A stretch of DNA of 64,000 nt from Neurospora crassa OR74A (lineage: Eukaryota; Ascomycota; Sordariomycetes; Sordariales; Sordariaceae): positions 9,093,917 through 9,157,916 of the forward strand of contig NC_026501.1 in the NCBI RefSeq assembly GCF_000182925.2. The letters are read 5' to 3'. The translations under genes and the position numbers were made by a program. A model generated the notes under the pieces. It had not been told where the DNA came from. It ran no database searches and saw only the letters and a program-made list of their open reading frames with translations. Shown one piece after another: positions 33,101-44,600 of the stretch; position 1 is the first letter of the stretch, and each line of letters opens with the position of its first letter.

Positions 33101-36100
33101 GCTCTTCCGGAGAGTGCTCCCGTCTCGCCTGCTAAGGAGTTTGCTTTCCCGGTTTCCTCTCCGACCGAGATTCCTCAGGCTGTTCCTGACGTCGTCCCCG
33201 TGGATATTTCCAAGACTGTCCCAGAAGTTGTCCCTGAACTTCTGCCACTCCCGACCGACCAAGATTTGGACCTCCTCCCCGCTCTGCCTGAAAGTGGTCC
33301 CAGCTCTCCTGTCCAAGAAGAGTTCGCGGCACCAGTGGCCCAGCCGACGGATATTTCAGTCGGCACAGAGGTTGAACATCCTTCCAAGGACACGGAGGAT
33401 GTCTTGTCAATCACTATCCCCGAGCCTGAGTCCGTGCCACTTCCAGCTGAGTCCGATGACGGTCTGTGGGCTTTGCCTTCACTGCCTCAAAGTCGCGCTG
33501 GTTCGGGATATGCCTCGCCTGTCACTGTTGATATCCCAACTGAAGAGGTTTCCTCACCCGTCAAGGCTACCGAAGAAACATCCGAGCTACCTGTTTCCAT
33601 CAACCCTGAGACTGTCCGCCTGCCATCTGACGACGGTCTTTGGGCCTTGCCTTCCTTGCCTGTAAGCCATGAGGGATCGGGATACGCTTCGCCAGGTGCG
33701 GCAATGCCCACCCTGGGTGTGGAGCCGCCGATGGAGGATCTGAAGGAGTACTTCCCTGACCATTACGATCAAGAAGTCGTCGACGAAGTCTCGTATAAGC
33801 AGCCCCTCAAGATTGAGACGGACTTACCGCTTGATTCCCTGCCTCAACTGCCCGCTGATGAGGACCTCGACCTTCTGCCTGCCCTACCTGACAGCCGCGG
33901 CAGTTCTCCCGATCTAGCTGTTTCTTTGCCAGTCGAGGAATACCAGGAGGTGCCACAAGCTGAAGAGTCTGAAAAGCAGCTTGACCTTTCGGAGCTTCCG
34001 GCTTTGCCTGTTGATGAGGATCTCGAACTTTTGCCAGGGCTTCCGGAGAGTAGGAACGAGTCGCCTGAGCCGCAAGTTGAGACTGTCCCGGCTGTCATTC
34101 CCGAGCAAGCTGAGGAGGAGAAGGAGAAGGAGAAGGAGCAGGAACAGGATTTGTCCAAGTTGCCACCTCTGCCTGCTGATGAGGATCTGGATGTCTTGCC
34201 TGTGTTGCCAGAGAGCAGAAACGAGTCGCCTGAACCTGAGGTCTCTCTACCCGTCAACACTCCTGAGCAGGCCGACCTGTCCAAGCTGCCAGCCCTGCCT
34301 GTCGATGAGGACCTCGACATCCTCCCTGCGCTCCCTGAAAGCAGAAATGATTCTCCTGAGCCACAGCCTTCTTTGCCCAAGGTCATCTCACCAGAGGTTC
34401 TTCCTCTTCCGACTGACGAAGACTTGGATCTTCTGCCTGAACTGCCGGAAAGCCGGCGTAGCACTCCCGATCAAGAGACTTCGCTTCCAGTGGCTGTACC
34501 TCAATCCCCCATCGCCAAGGAAGCTGTTAAGGATATCACCGAAGTCCCTGTTGCTGAAGAGGACCTCTCTTATCTGCCAGCACTTCCCGTTGATGAAGAC
34601 CTCGAACTCCTTCCTGCCTTGCCTGACTCTCCTGCAGCTGGCAACTTCCCCGAAGAGGAGGAGACGCAAACTACGTGGCAGCCCGAAGAATTCACGCAGC
34701 CTGCTTGGGAAGAGACACAACCTACTCAGATGTCTGACATCAGTGAAGAAGACTTCCCTGTTCCCGCCGCCGTCAAGGGTGACGAGGTGTCTCGAGATTT
34801 GGCCGACCTGCCAGCTCTGCCGGAAAGCAGAAGCGGCACGCCGCTCTCTGACCTGCCAGCACTTCCAGAGAGCAGATCCAGCAGCCGTTCGGAGGACATG
34901 GAGACGGCTCCCAGTCTCGAGGATCCCTCGGAACTCCCGCCACTGCCAGAAAGCAGGGAAGATTCTCCTGAACCAAAGTCCCCGTTGCCTGACCTTGGTG
35001 CCCAGCCAGCTAAGGAGTCACTGGCCAAGCAGATTGCGCCTAGTCAACCGTGGAACGAGAGCGAGACTCAAGGTACAAAATATCCGTTCGAGGAAAGTTT
35101 GCCGAAAGCTAACATGGTTTTCACAGACGAACCTCTCCCGGCCTCCAACGAACTCATTGTAGGCCACGTCCGCCGCGACTCTTCCGAAGCCGCTCACCCA
35201 TCCGACATCTACGAAAAGCCATCCTCCCACAATCAGGCCAAGTCCCCCATGCTTATCGGCAACAATGACCCCAACGAAATTGACTACAAGCTAGCTGAGA
35301 CCATCTACGAGGACATGTGCGACGAGGATGACGCTTCTACGGTGGCTGCATCAGACGCTCCCAGTTTCTTGTCCGGCGCCAATGCGGAACAGAAGGAGCA
35401 GATTGCCAAGGCCCTTGCGGGCGATTCCGAGGCTACTTCTAGCTTGAGCCCCGAGAGCTCCTTCAGGGTGTTGCAGTATCTGAAGAAGAGAGATGCGGCT
35501 ATGAAGCAGGGTCAAACGTATGAGGAGCCCGAGGAGGTTGTGCCAGGCCCGTCGTCGCAGTATGAGGATGAAGAGGAGCAAGTTCCACAGGAAATTGAGG
35601 ACGCACTGGAGTCTATCGAAAAGGTACTGTCCACGATTTCTACGAATGGGTGTTACAGATTACTGACTAATTGTCCCAGCAGAGCAAGAAGGCCAAAGGA
35701 GTTTCGTTCGAATCTTCGGATACTCCAACCGAGAAGCGTGACGTTCCTGAAGACGTACCTGCCGATCACACCACATCCGACCAAAGCACGCCTCGCCAAG
35801 AGCTCAGGATCGGCATTCCAGGCCCAAGCTCCAGGGTAGCCAACCTCGAAGCGGTCAACGATGAGGTCGAGAATATTCCTGATGTCGAAGCCCAAAAAGA
35901 TGAACTCTCCAAGACTTCGACCGACAAAGACAAGCACACCGAGTCTCCATCGAATCAGGAGTCCAGCGGTGAACCCCAGCCCGCCAATATCACTCAAGAA
36001 GACTCCATCCTCGGAGGCGGTCTCGTCGCTGAGCCTGAGCGTCAGCGACCAATGAGAGTAGCCAGCCCTGAAAACCAGTGGGGCACGCTTGGCGACCTGG

Positions 36101-38285
36101 ACGACTTGGATGACGAAGATGACGACGATGTCAGCGAATATTCGCCGGGCGGTACTAATTTAAAGAGGCACTCGCTGACTAGATTACCCACATTCCCTGG
36201 TGTCACGGCTTTCTTGGGAAGGAACTTTAGGAGCAATTCGGCCCCGAGCCCGTCGGATGTGCCGGTGCAAGACGAGAGGAATTATTATTCGAGTGATGAG
36301 CGGGAGATGCTTGGGGAGGAGCAGCAGCAGCAGCAGGAGGAATTATCAGGGGATGAGTTGGAGAAGAGGTTGGAGAGGGTGAAGATGGAGGAGGAGGAGG
36401 AGGTTGAGAAGGTTGAGGGTGCTGATGAGTCGCAGACCGGACCGGAGAAACTGGCGGAAACTGAACCGGAACCTACATTGGAGGGTGTCAAAGGTGAACC
36501 CAGCACAACTGAGAAGAAGGGTAAGAAAAAGAAACAGAAGAAGAAGAGAAACAAGGGGAAGGGCAAAGCCGACGTGGAGCCGGAGGCGCCATTACCGACA
36601 ACACAAGCTGACCTGGAAACAACACTAGCACCTGAAACCGAAGAGCCCAAAGAGCTGGAGCTAGAGGCTGAACCCGCAAGCAAGCCAAAGAAGAGTAAGA
36701 AGAAAAAGAACAAGAAGAACAAGAGCACTGCTGCTAGCATGCTCAAGGGACCAACCATTTCTGACACAGCAAAACCCACAGATGGACCCGGAGTCGACCG
36801 ACACAGCACCTGGCCAATGGTAAAGAGCGACGCCGTACCAAGTGAAAAGAAGACAGCTCCGGGAAGCGAATCAAGTACGCAAAACATTTTGTTACCTAGG
36901 TAGAGACGAGGAATAGCCCTGTTGACATTTGGTTTGAAGCAGAAGTCCCGCCCCCCCAGGGATCCACGGCCAATGAAAACACCACCCTCCCCGAAGAAAT
37001 ACCTCTCCCAAGGAGCCGCGACCTCTCCCCTTGTGCCTCTGAGGAACCAACGGAGACCGCCACCATTGAGCGCGAACCAGAGCCAGAGATCCCCGCAACC
37101 AAACACGACGAGGCCACCACTGTCGATGAAAGGCAAACGGCTACAAACGAGTTGGATGGAAACGGCTCTGTGACACCCACACCCCAGCAGCATATCTCTG
37201 ATGGCCACCAAGGAAAGCCACAGGGTGATGCGGAACAAGGCGTCCAAACTGCCCCACCTGAGAGCAGCAACACCACTGAACCTCTGACAAGTGGTGCCGA
37301 GCAGCCAATCAGCCCTCAAGCAGATACTCCCATGGACATGCAACCTGCAGAAGATCCCGTTCCCGTCGAAGCCGCCTTGGAAGGTTCGACGCAGCAAGGT
37401 GAATCCCAGACCGATGATAAGGGCAAGCCTGAGGAGGAGCCAAAGATAAAGGAGCAACTAGCTACAGTATCGCCAGATCTAGTCTCCCCGACATCAGACA
37501 CATTCACGCCTAGATTGCTGAGACGGTCATATCCTAAGAAGGAAAAGGGCAAGGCCGGCAAGATGTCCAATCCGGCGTCACCTACCATGGGCGCAGGCTG
37601 GGGCATTGCCAGCCCTCCCGCTATGAGCTTGGACAAGGCCCTTGAAGCCGCTGACCCGTTTGCCGATGGAGAGTTTGAACGGCGCATGAGAACTGTCAGT
37701 GCGAACAGAGAAGCTGAGCGCTCAGCCAAGATCGCCGAGAAAGAAAAGCTCGAGCGGGCGCTCTTCTTGCAACGCAGGTCTACCTTTGACGTTGGCGATT
37801 CACCGACATCTTCGCACACCAGTGTTGTTGGCTCAACTCATTCCTCCGGGGCCGCAGAGACTGGTTCCAATGCAGAGGAGAGACCGATTTATGCGCTCAA
37901 GAGGGCCAGTACCGATAGAGCGGAGAAGAAGAAGAAGCTGGCTGCTGAGAAGAAGAGGAGCAAGAAGTCGGATTGGCCGGATGCGTGGCCCGAGGAATTT
38001 GATGAAGAGGCTACGATGCCACAGGAGCCTGGACATCCGAGCATGTGGCCAGAGTTGCACGGGAGGGACTTGCACGGGAGAGCATCGCCGAGCCCGATCA
38101 GAGGACGGTCCGGTTATAGGACGCCGACGCCGCTTGGGCAACACATCGAGGTGGGCCGCGCAAGTGGACAGACTGGTGATGATTCTGCTAACCATGTTGG
38201 TGTTTTACAGGAATCTGATCGCAGGTTATCAGCGGGGGGAAACTCAGTGGGTCCAGGTATGTTTATTGGTCAAACAACTTTGTGA
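24152..38285 (+). CDS. lah-1: Leashin LAH-1-like giant Woronin-body tether protein
   Basis: Probable Woronin-body tether: in Neurospora the LAH-1 N-terminus binds the organelle through WSC and the C-terminus reaches the cell cortex. The call rests on size, architecture and the adjacent second giant gene, not on alignment. Exons: 24152-29107, 29162-35623, 35680 (or 35683)-36874, 36943-about 38256. Introns: 29108-29161 (GCTAAC branch), 35624-35679/35682, 36875-36942; all phases match. About 4650 residues. Order: basic Ser-rich N-terminus; Gln/His/Tyr-rich linker; a short hydrophobic segment (26040-26085); Glu/Arg/Ala coiled coil (residues about 663-907); acidic repeats (30610-34640); Lys runs (36514-36735); a charged C-terminal region with a helical stretch. 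The 3' end is unsure: unspliced stop TGA 38283-38285, but a GTATGT donor at 38257 could lead to a last exon ending at 38422 or 38629. A 60-nt in-frame intron at 38151-38210 is also likely. Confidence 0.75.
30610..34640 (+). repeat. LAH-1 acidic LLPALPES repeat array
   Basis: About 24 imperfect units with core LPVDEDLDLLPALPES preceded by PE(T/N/A)V and followed by a short variable Ser/Pro spacer such as GPASPTKEHASLATSP. Later units degenerate to DDGLWALPSLP and DLPALPESRS. Period varies from about 30 to 60 residues. The regular pattern of Leu-Pro steps in an acidic background suggests many copies of one short binding motif rather than a folded domain. Confidence 0.9.
35624..35682 (+). other. 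lah-1: LAH-1 intron 2 with tandem NAGNAG acceptor
   Basis: Donor GTACTG after codon-phase 0, branch ACTGAC/GACTAAT near 35662-35671, and two adjacent acceptors CCCAG (35679) and CAG (35682). Both keep the frame; use of the first adds one Gln. This is the classic arrangement for single-residue alternative splicing. Confidence 0.75.
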
Positions 38286-38677
38286 GCAAGGGGATGCCTG
38301 CAGATCTGGGAGCGGAACGGTGTTCAAGCCCATGTCGAACATGTGAATGGGGTACGGGATGGAGCAGCCAGAGCCAGGGGGAAAGATGGGCGGGGCTGGA
38401 AGCTCCCCTAGCTCCCCTTTAGCTCGGCCTACCGTCACCGCCCCCGTTCCTGAACATCCATCTACACAGGCTATCCCTATTCTGGTCGATACTCCCTGTC
38501 TGCTCCTGGGACTGCTCACTGTCACTTGAATTTTTTTTCCTTTTTTCACTTCCAGGAGAAACAACATCTCAAGATCCTCAAGCACAAGCACTTACTATTG
38601 CTTATCACATACGGTGGATCAGCAACTAATACTTTAATATTCTATTATTAGACTCATCACGCTCACGATACAACAAC
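38286..38677 (+). promoter_or_regulatory. lah-1 / lah-2 gap with promoter and strong splice acceptor
   Basis: Only 392 nt separate the lah-1 frame stop (38285) from the lah-2 ATG (38678). A long pyrimidine tract ends in CACTTCCAG at 38547-38555, a strong 3' splice site. Spliced from the GTATGT donor at 38257, it would extend LAH-1 by 24 residues (starting GETTSQDPQAQ) to TAA 38627-38629, leaving a 48-nt gap. Alternatively it ends an intron in the lah-2 leader. The lah-2 promoter must lie here or inside lah-1. Confidence 0.6.
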
Positions 38678-41600
38678 ATGTCTGATCCTTTCACTATCGG
38701 CGGTGGACCTAAGGACATCCCTCCCCCTGAACCCATCCCTGAGGTGCCCTCGAAGCCCATTCCTGATGTTGGCTCCGATACTGCCACCCCTACCTCGGAG
38801 GCCAACAAGGAGCTTGGTGGTACTGTGAGACCTTCTGGCAAGAAGGGCCGCAAGAGAAGAAACTCGTCCCTTGCTATTGCTACCGACAAGGAAGAGGACG
38901 TTGATGACAACAACTCTGAGGCCGAACAAGGTGACTTGGACACTCAGCCCTCTGGCAGTGCGCCTGGCAAGAAGACCAGAAGGAACAGGAGAGGACGGAA
39001 GGGCAAAGACAAATCCACGCCTTCCTCCCCTTCCGTTGATACTGAGGGAACCGAGGACCAGGAGGCCTCGGATGGTGATGAGGAGCCCTCCTCTTCTGGC
39101 AGTTCGCAAGACGCCAATGCTGGCGCTGCCGGCGATGCGTCTGGGAAGAAGAGGAAGAATAGAAAGAAGGGATCCCAGGCGTCTTCCGGCCTTATGAGCC
39201 CGCCTCTGGAGCCGAACGCTGAGGTTGCCCAGCTCCATGCTCAGCTGGCTCAGCTTACCGATCTGGTTCAACAGCTGGTTGTCGAAAAGACCAGAAATTC
39301 TTCGGCGGACCAGGGTCGCAGTAGGCGAAACTCCAGTGTTACTAAGGGTAACCCCAAGATTCGCAGGACGTCCTCCGGAGGAGGTGGTGGCGACGGCGAG
39401 GCTCATTACGACAGTGACGGCAATTCCATCCACGACGAAGACGAAGAGCTCGACGACGACGACGACGACGACGCCGAGACGGGAGCAGCGGACGAGACGA
39501 CCAAGGCGAAGCGCTTCATGGGCGTGCCTTACCGACGCGGCAGCAAGTCCAAGTCAGACAAGGGCGAAAAGGGCGACAAGGCCAAAGACAAGCATCAACA
39601 ACAAGTAGGCGAAGATCCAACCTCTGAGCTCGAACATGCAGTCCTCAAGACTACTCCAAGGGAGGAAGATGAGCAGACTGGCAACTCCCCCCAAATTCGT
39701 GACGTTACCGCAGCTGACAACGAACGCACTCAACAAGAGCTCTTCGCAATCGACAACGTCAACGTCAACGTCATCAAAAATGAATCTCGGGATTCCGAAG
39801 CTGGGGTTGAATTCGCTCTTAGGCAGCAAGTCGTCATCGAGCGCCAAGGAGATGAGCACGCAAACGAGCAGTCCGGAGCCGAGCCCGAGGAACAGCTTCA
39901 GCAAGGACGGGGAGGAGGACGTTCCGGCCGAGGACAGACCCCCGGACCCGTCCAAGTACCCGCCGTCAGCCAGCAAGCCGGTCAAGAGCAAGGTGCGCCG
40001 AGCGATGAGCGGCTTGTCGAGGACGAGGGGCGCGCCCAGTCTGGAACAGATTCCCGAGACGGAGTTCGAGGACTCGGAGCTGGAGGACGGGGCGACTTCG
40101 CCTCCGCCGAAGCCGGGCATGATCAATCGCGCCATGACGGGCATGAAGAGTTTGGACAAGCTGGACTTCAGGAAGCCGAGGGCGTCGTCGGTGGGTGGGG
40201 AGACGGATCATCACAGACCCGCAACGGCGACGGATGCGGAGACGGAGTCGATCAATCAGGAGACTGCGTCGATCACGCAACCGAAGGGGTCGTCGGCCAT
40301 GATGAAGAGGGCGTTCTCGGGCATGATTCCTACCACGTCCAAGCCACGAGCGAGCTTGGATCAGCAGTCCGAGACCGAGTCGATTTCCGGATCCAGCAGG
40401 CCGAGCATGATGAAGAGAGCCGTGTCGGGAATGATCCCGGGAGCGTCGAAGCCACGGTCGAGCATGGACTCGACGGCAGAGCACTCGGGCGAACGCAAGA
40501 TGAGCATGGGCTCGGCGTTCAAGAACTTCAGCATGACGGGCAAGTCCCGGGACCAGTCGAGGACACGGGAGCCGACCAGCCGGGGACCGAGCATCGATCT
40601 GGGCTCGCAGGAGACGGACAGCATGGAAATCAGTCCGCACGAGAGTCCAGCGCTGAGACCCGAAGTGTCGCCGGATCCGCACCCGCAGCCGAAGCCGGGA
40701 ATGATGAAGCGAGCGTTGACGGGCATGAACCCAGCCGCCTCACAACAACGGCCGGACATGGCGGAGCGCCGCGAATCCGAACCGGTTCTGGAGAAGGAGA
40801 AGCACAAGACGCTCGACCGGCTGACGTTCGGTATGATGTCAAGGTCTCACTCGACATCAACGGGCATGGGTACGCAGACTCCGGATTTGGGGTTCAACAG
40901 CGCCGAACAGGACGTGCTGGAGCCGTCGAGACCGGGATCTGGGTCGGGGTCTGGATCAAGCTCGATTCATCACCACCATTCGCAGCACTCGTCGGAAAAG
41001 AGCAAGACCAACAAGACGATGAAGATGCTCGGGCTGGGCGCATTCACAAAGAAGGACAAGCACCCGGAGTTGGGGGAGACGCCGCCGGAGATGAGCAGAC
41101 CGGGTTCGTCCGGGTCGTATCAGGCAACGGCCACCAGCAAGCCCAGCAGGATGGATCGGACGATCTCCGGGATGGGCATGTCCAGGCCCAGGAAGAGTAT
41201 AAGCCAAGAGACCCCTCCCCCGGACACGGACTCGAGACCGGGAACTGGATCGTCAATGCAGCCACCACAGCAGTCGCAGTTCCCGGTGAGACCGGATCCC
41301 AGCCCGGCGCCCAAGTCGAGAATGGCCAGCTTCAACAAGGTGATGACGCTGGGGCTGATCAAGGACAAGAGCGACAAGACTCCTACGCCCAGCCACCACG
41401 AGCCGGACACAGCGACGCAGACGCCCATGGAATCGTCGGCGAGCGCGCACTCGAACGGGTCGAGGCCGTCGAGCTGGAACAGCAACCAGTTCCCCGACCA
41501 ACTGATGCCAGAGGGGAAGCCGAGCAAGTCGCAGACGAGAATGGGCAGAGCCATGTCTGCGCTAAGCATCCCGTCGGGCAGCAGGACCAGTGTCTCCCAG

Positions 41601-44600
41601 GAGAGACCGGCAAGCTCACACCCGGAGACAACGACCAGTGCCAACTTGACGGAGCCGACGGACGTGACGGACGCGCACTCGCATCACAGCCATCACTCGA
41701 ATCAGACGACGACTACCACCACGACGACGACAGACAAGAAGGAAAAGTCAAAGATGTCCTTCAAGAGCGTGGTCACCCTGGGCATGGCGAGCAGCCATCG
41801 ATCCTCGAGCAGTCGGAGACACAGCGTCGAGCACTCGTCCCAGACGCAGCCGCCAGCGATACAACAGCCGCCCGTGATGCCGAAGCTGGAACTTCCCAGC
41901 TTTGGACTGGGCGATTCCCTACTGGGATCTCCACCGGGAACATCATCGGGTCTGGGGTCGCTCTCCCCGCCAGCGACGTCATCGGGTGCCCCTCCTCCTC
42001 CTCCGCTGGGGGGATCGGTGTCAGCGCCGGGAACGTCGTACGGGTTCCCGAACGTGGAGACACCGTCGTCAGAGAGACCACCAAAGGATCCGGAGACGGC
42101 GAGTATGATGAATCAGCCCAAACCGGGGATGTTAGCGAGAACAAAGACGGCGATGAGTATAGGGAGTCGCAAGGATTGGAGGGACGAGTCGGAGACGACG
42201 GGGATGGGAGAGGAGAAGAAGGAGAAGAAGGTGATGAGCACGAGCGCCAAGGCGAATTGGAATCGGGCGCTGAAGGGCACGAAGGGGGTGGTGGGCATGG
42301 GAATGTTTATGAAGAAGGACAAGAAGGAGAAGGACAAGGGGGTTTAGAAGACGCTTTGTCCGAGACCGATGGAAGTGAGAATGCAGTTGGAGGTTTGGGG
42401 GTGAAGGATGGAGTTGAGGAGGTCACGGTGAGCCCTGAGGAGGTGGAACTACCTGCTTCACCTGAAGTCAATCCTGAGGAGGAGGTAGAACTGCCATGCT
42501 CTTCTCCCTCGATTCTTCTTCTCTCTGATGCTGCTGGGGAACAACTTGACGAAGCCGTTATCAAGCCAATTGAGCGGGACTTTGACCAGCAGCTTGAGAA
42601 AGACAACTCACTCAACCCTCAAGAGATTGGACTGCCACCTTCTCCCCCTCCAGCTATGTCCGAGATTGAGCCAATTGAACATATCATCATCAGTCAGCAA
42701 TTCCAAACCGACCCATCTTCACATGCAGTCAATCCTGAAGATGTCCAGCTGCCCGCCTCTCCTTCACCTTCAGCTGAAGTGGCCGAAAGCGAAAACGAGC
42801 CAATTGAACAGGGCTTCAACCAGCGATCTCCCAGACACGCAATGAACCCTGAACAAGAAGTTTGGTCAACCCTATCAGATGCCGGGGATCTCACCGAATC
42901 CGAGCCGGCGGTTGAACAAGCCAAGCAGACAACCGTGGAGCCTCTCTCACCGGCCACCACCACTGCCGACCGCGACCAGGACCAGAACCCTGACAAGGTA
43001 TGGATTCCACCTCTTTCCCCCCATGTACCCAATCGGATGTCTGGAATAAGTCTTGTGCTAATCCATATGCTGCAGTTCATTGGGCAGCAATCACACATCC
43101 CACTTTTCACGCCTGAGGCGGCTCAGCACGAGGAACCCGGCGACTTGGTGCTGCCAACTTCTGAGGCGGCGACTACTAACCTTCCCTCGTCTTCTTCCCC
43201 ACTCCTTCCTTGTCGTTCTTCCCGCTCTTCCATGTCTGGTGCTTCTGAAGAGCTTCCATCCGAAACTACCTCTCCTAACCTTGTTTCAACTACTACTGCC
43301 GCTACTATTGCTACAACAACAACAACTATCGCTGCCACTGCCACTACAAGCTCTGCTGCTGCTGTCAACACCGCGTCGTCCCAGGCTACCGAAGCTAGTA
43401 CTACTACCGACGAGCATGCCCCGTCACAACGCGCGGCTGCTCGTTCTTCTTTTTCCTCCTCTTCTTCTTCACTTAGAATGACCGAGCCTGAAGAAGTGGA
43501 GCTTCCTCCATCTCCCTCATCACCGGCGCCGCCGCACCATACTGCGCCCAGGCCTGAGGAGGTGGAGTTGCCGGCTTCGCCTGTTACTACTGTCACTGTC
43601 AATGTCAATCTCAATGAGGCTCATCACCACCACCAATTTGCTCAAGATATCGACGTCGACAACACCAAGCCTAAAGGCGATCAGCACGTCGAGGATGATC
43701 CCAAGTCAGACAGCGAACTAAGCCTTGGCCAGCACGCCGACCAACGTGGCCAACACCCTATTTCCGAGATCAGACCCACAGATATCCGACTGCCGCTCTC
43801 ACCGAAGGTTACCCCTGAAGGTGTGGTGGAGCTTCCCGCCTCCCCTGATTCAGAATCCACACCTATCATCATCGACGAACAGCTTCAGCTTCAGCCGCTG
43901 CATTCTTCTCATGGTGACGACGAACAACAACTTTCTTCTCAATCACCACCACCCAAGGTCACCACCACTGCCGATACTCATGCGCAACCGTCATCATCCT
44001 TGGAGTCCCCTGCTGTTCTAATGGCCGTCCCAAGCTCCCTGGACATGCCACCACCACCCGAGGATATTGAACTGCCGCCCTCACCTACTGATGGGGTGGA
44101 GCATCGAGAGGAGAAACCAATCGTCGCCGAGATTCATGAGCGTGTCAAGTCACCTGTTAGCGGTCATCAAGATGTAGAGATCCCGACTTCTCGTGAGCAT
44201 TCGCCTGCTCATTCGCCCGCGGTTGAAGTTTCTAAGTCCGAGGTTCCGACTGCTGCTGCTGAGCCTGAGGTTTCTGAAGTGGAGGATCTTGCGTCGCAGT
44301 CGAAGCAGAAGACGTTGGCTGAAGAGTTGGAGGAGTTCGATGGGTCTGGGTCTCCTTCTCCCGAAGTTGATAACCGAGATGCGGAGCTTGTATCTTTTAC
44401 TGGACTTACCAAGGATGCTGAACTCTCATCTGCACACTCATCGCCCATGGATGCACCTACGGATGTAGAGCTCCCAGCCTCACCTTCTCCCAAGCCTGAG
44501 ACCGACGACCAAGACAAGGACCTTCCAATCACCACCGAGTCCCACGAAGCCATCGCCAATGTTACAATCCCAACTTGGACTTCGCCCACGGTCTCGCCCA

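Noticed and set aside
33981-35162. 393-codon second plus-strand frame in the LAH-1 repeat
   Set aside because: Arg/Leu/Cys-rich shadow frame; flanking introns and phases support the main frame.
39605-42341. The central part of the uninterrupted 5007-codon frame 38678-53701 taken as real protein
   Set aside because: In this part the frame gives a Gly/Gln/Asp/His-rich product, while the other frame gives repeated sensible motifs; its openness is explained by G/C-rich third positions of the real frame.
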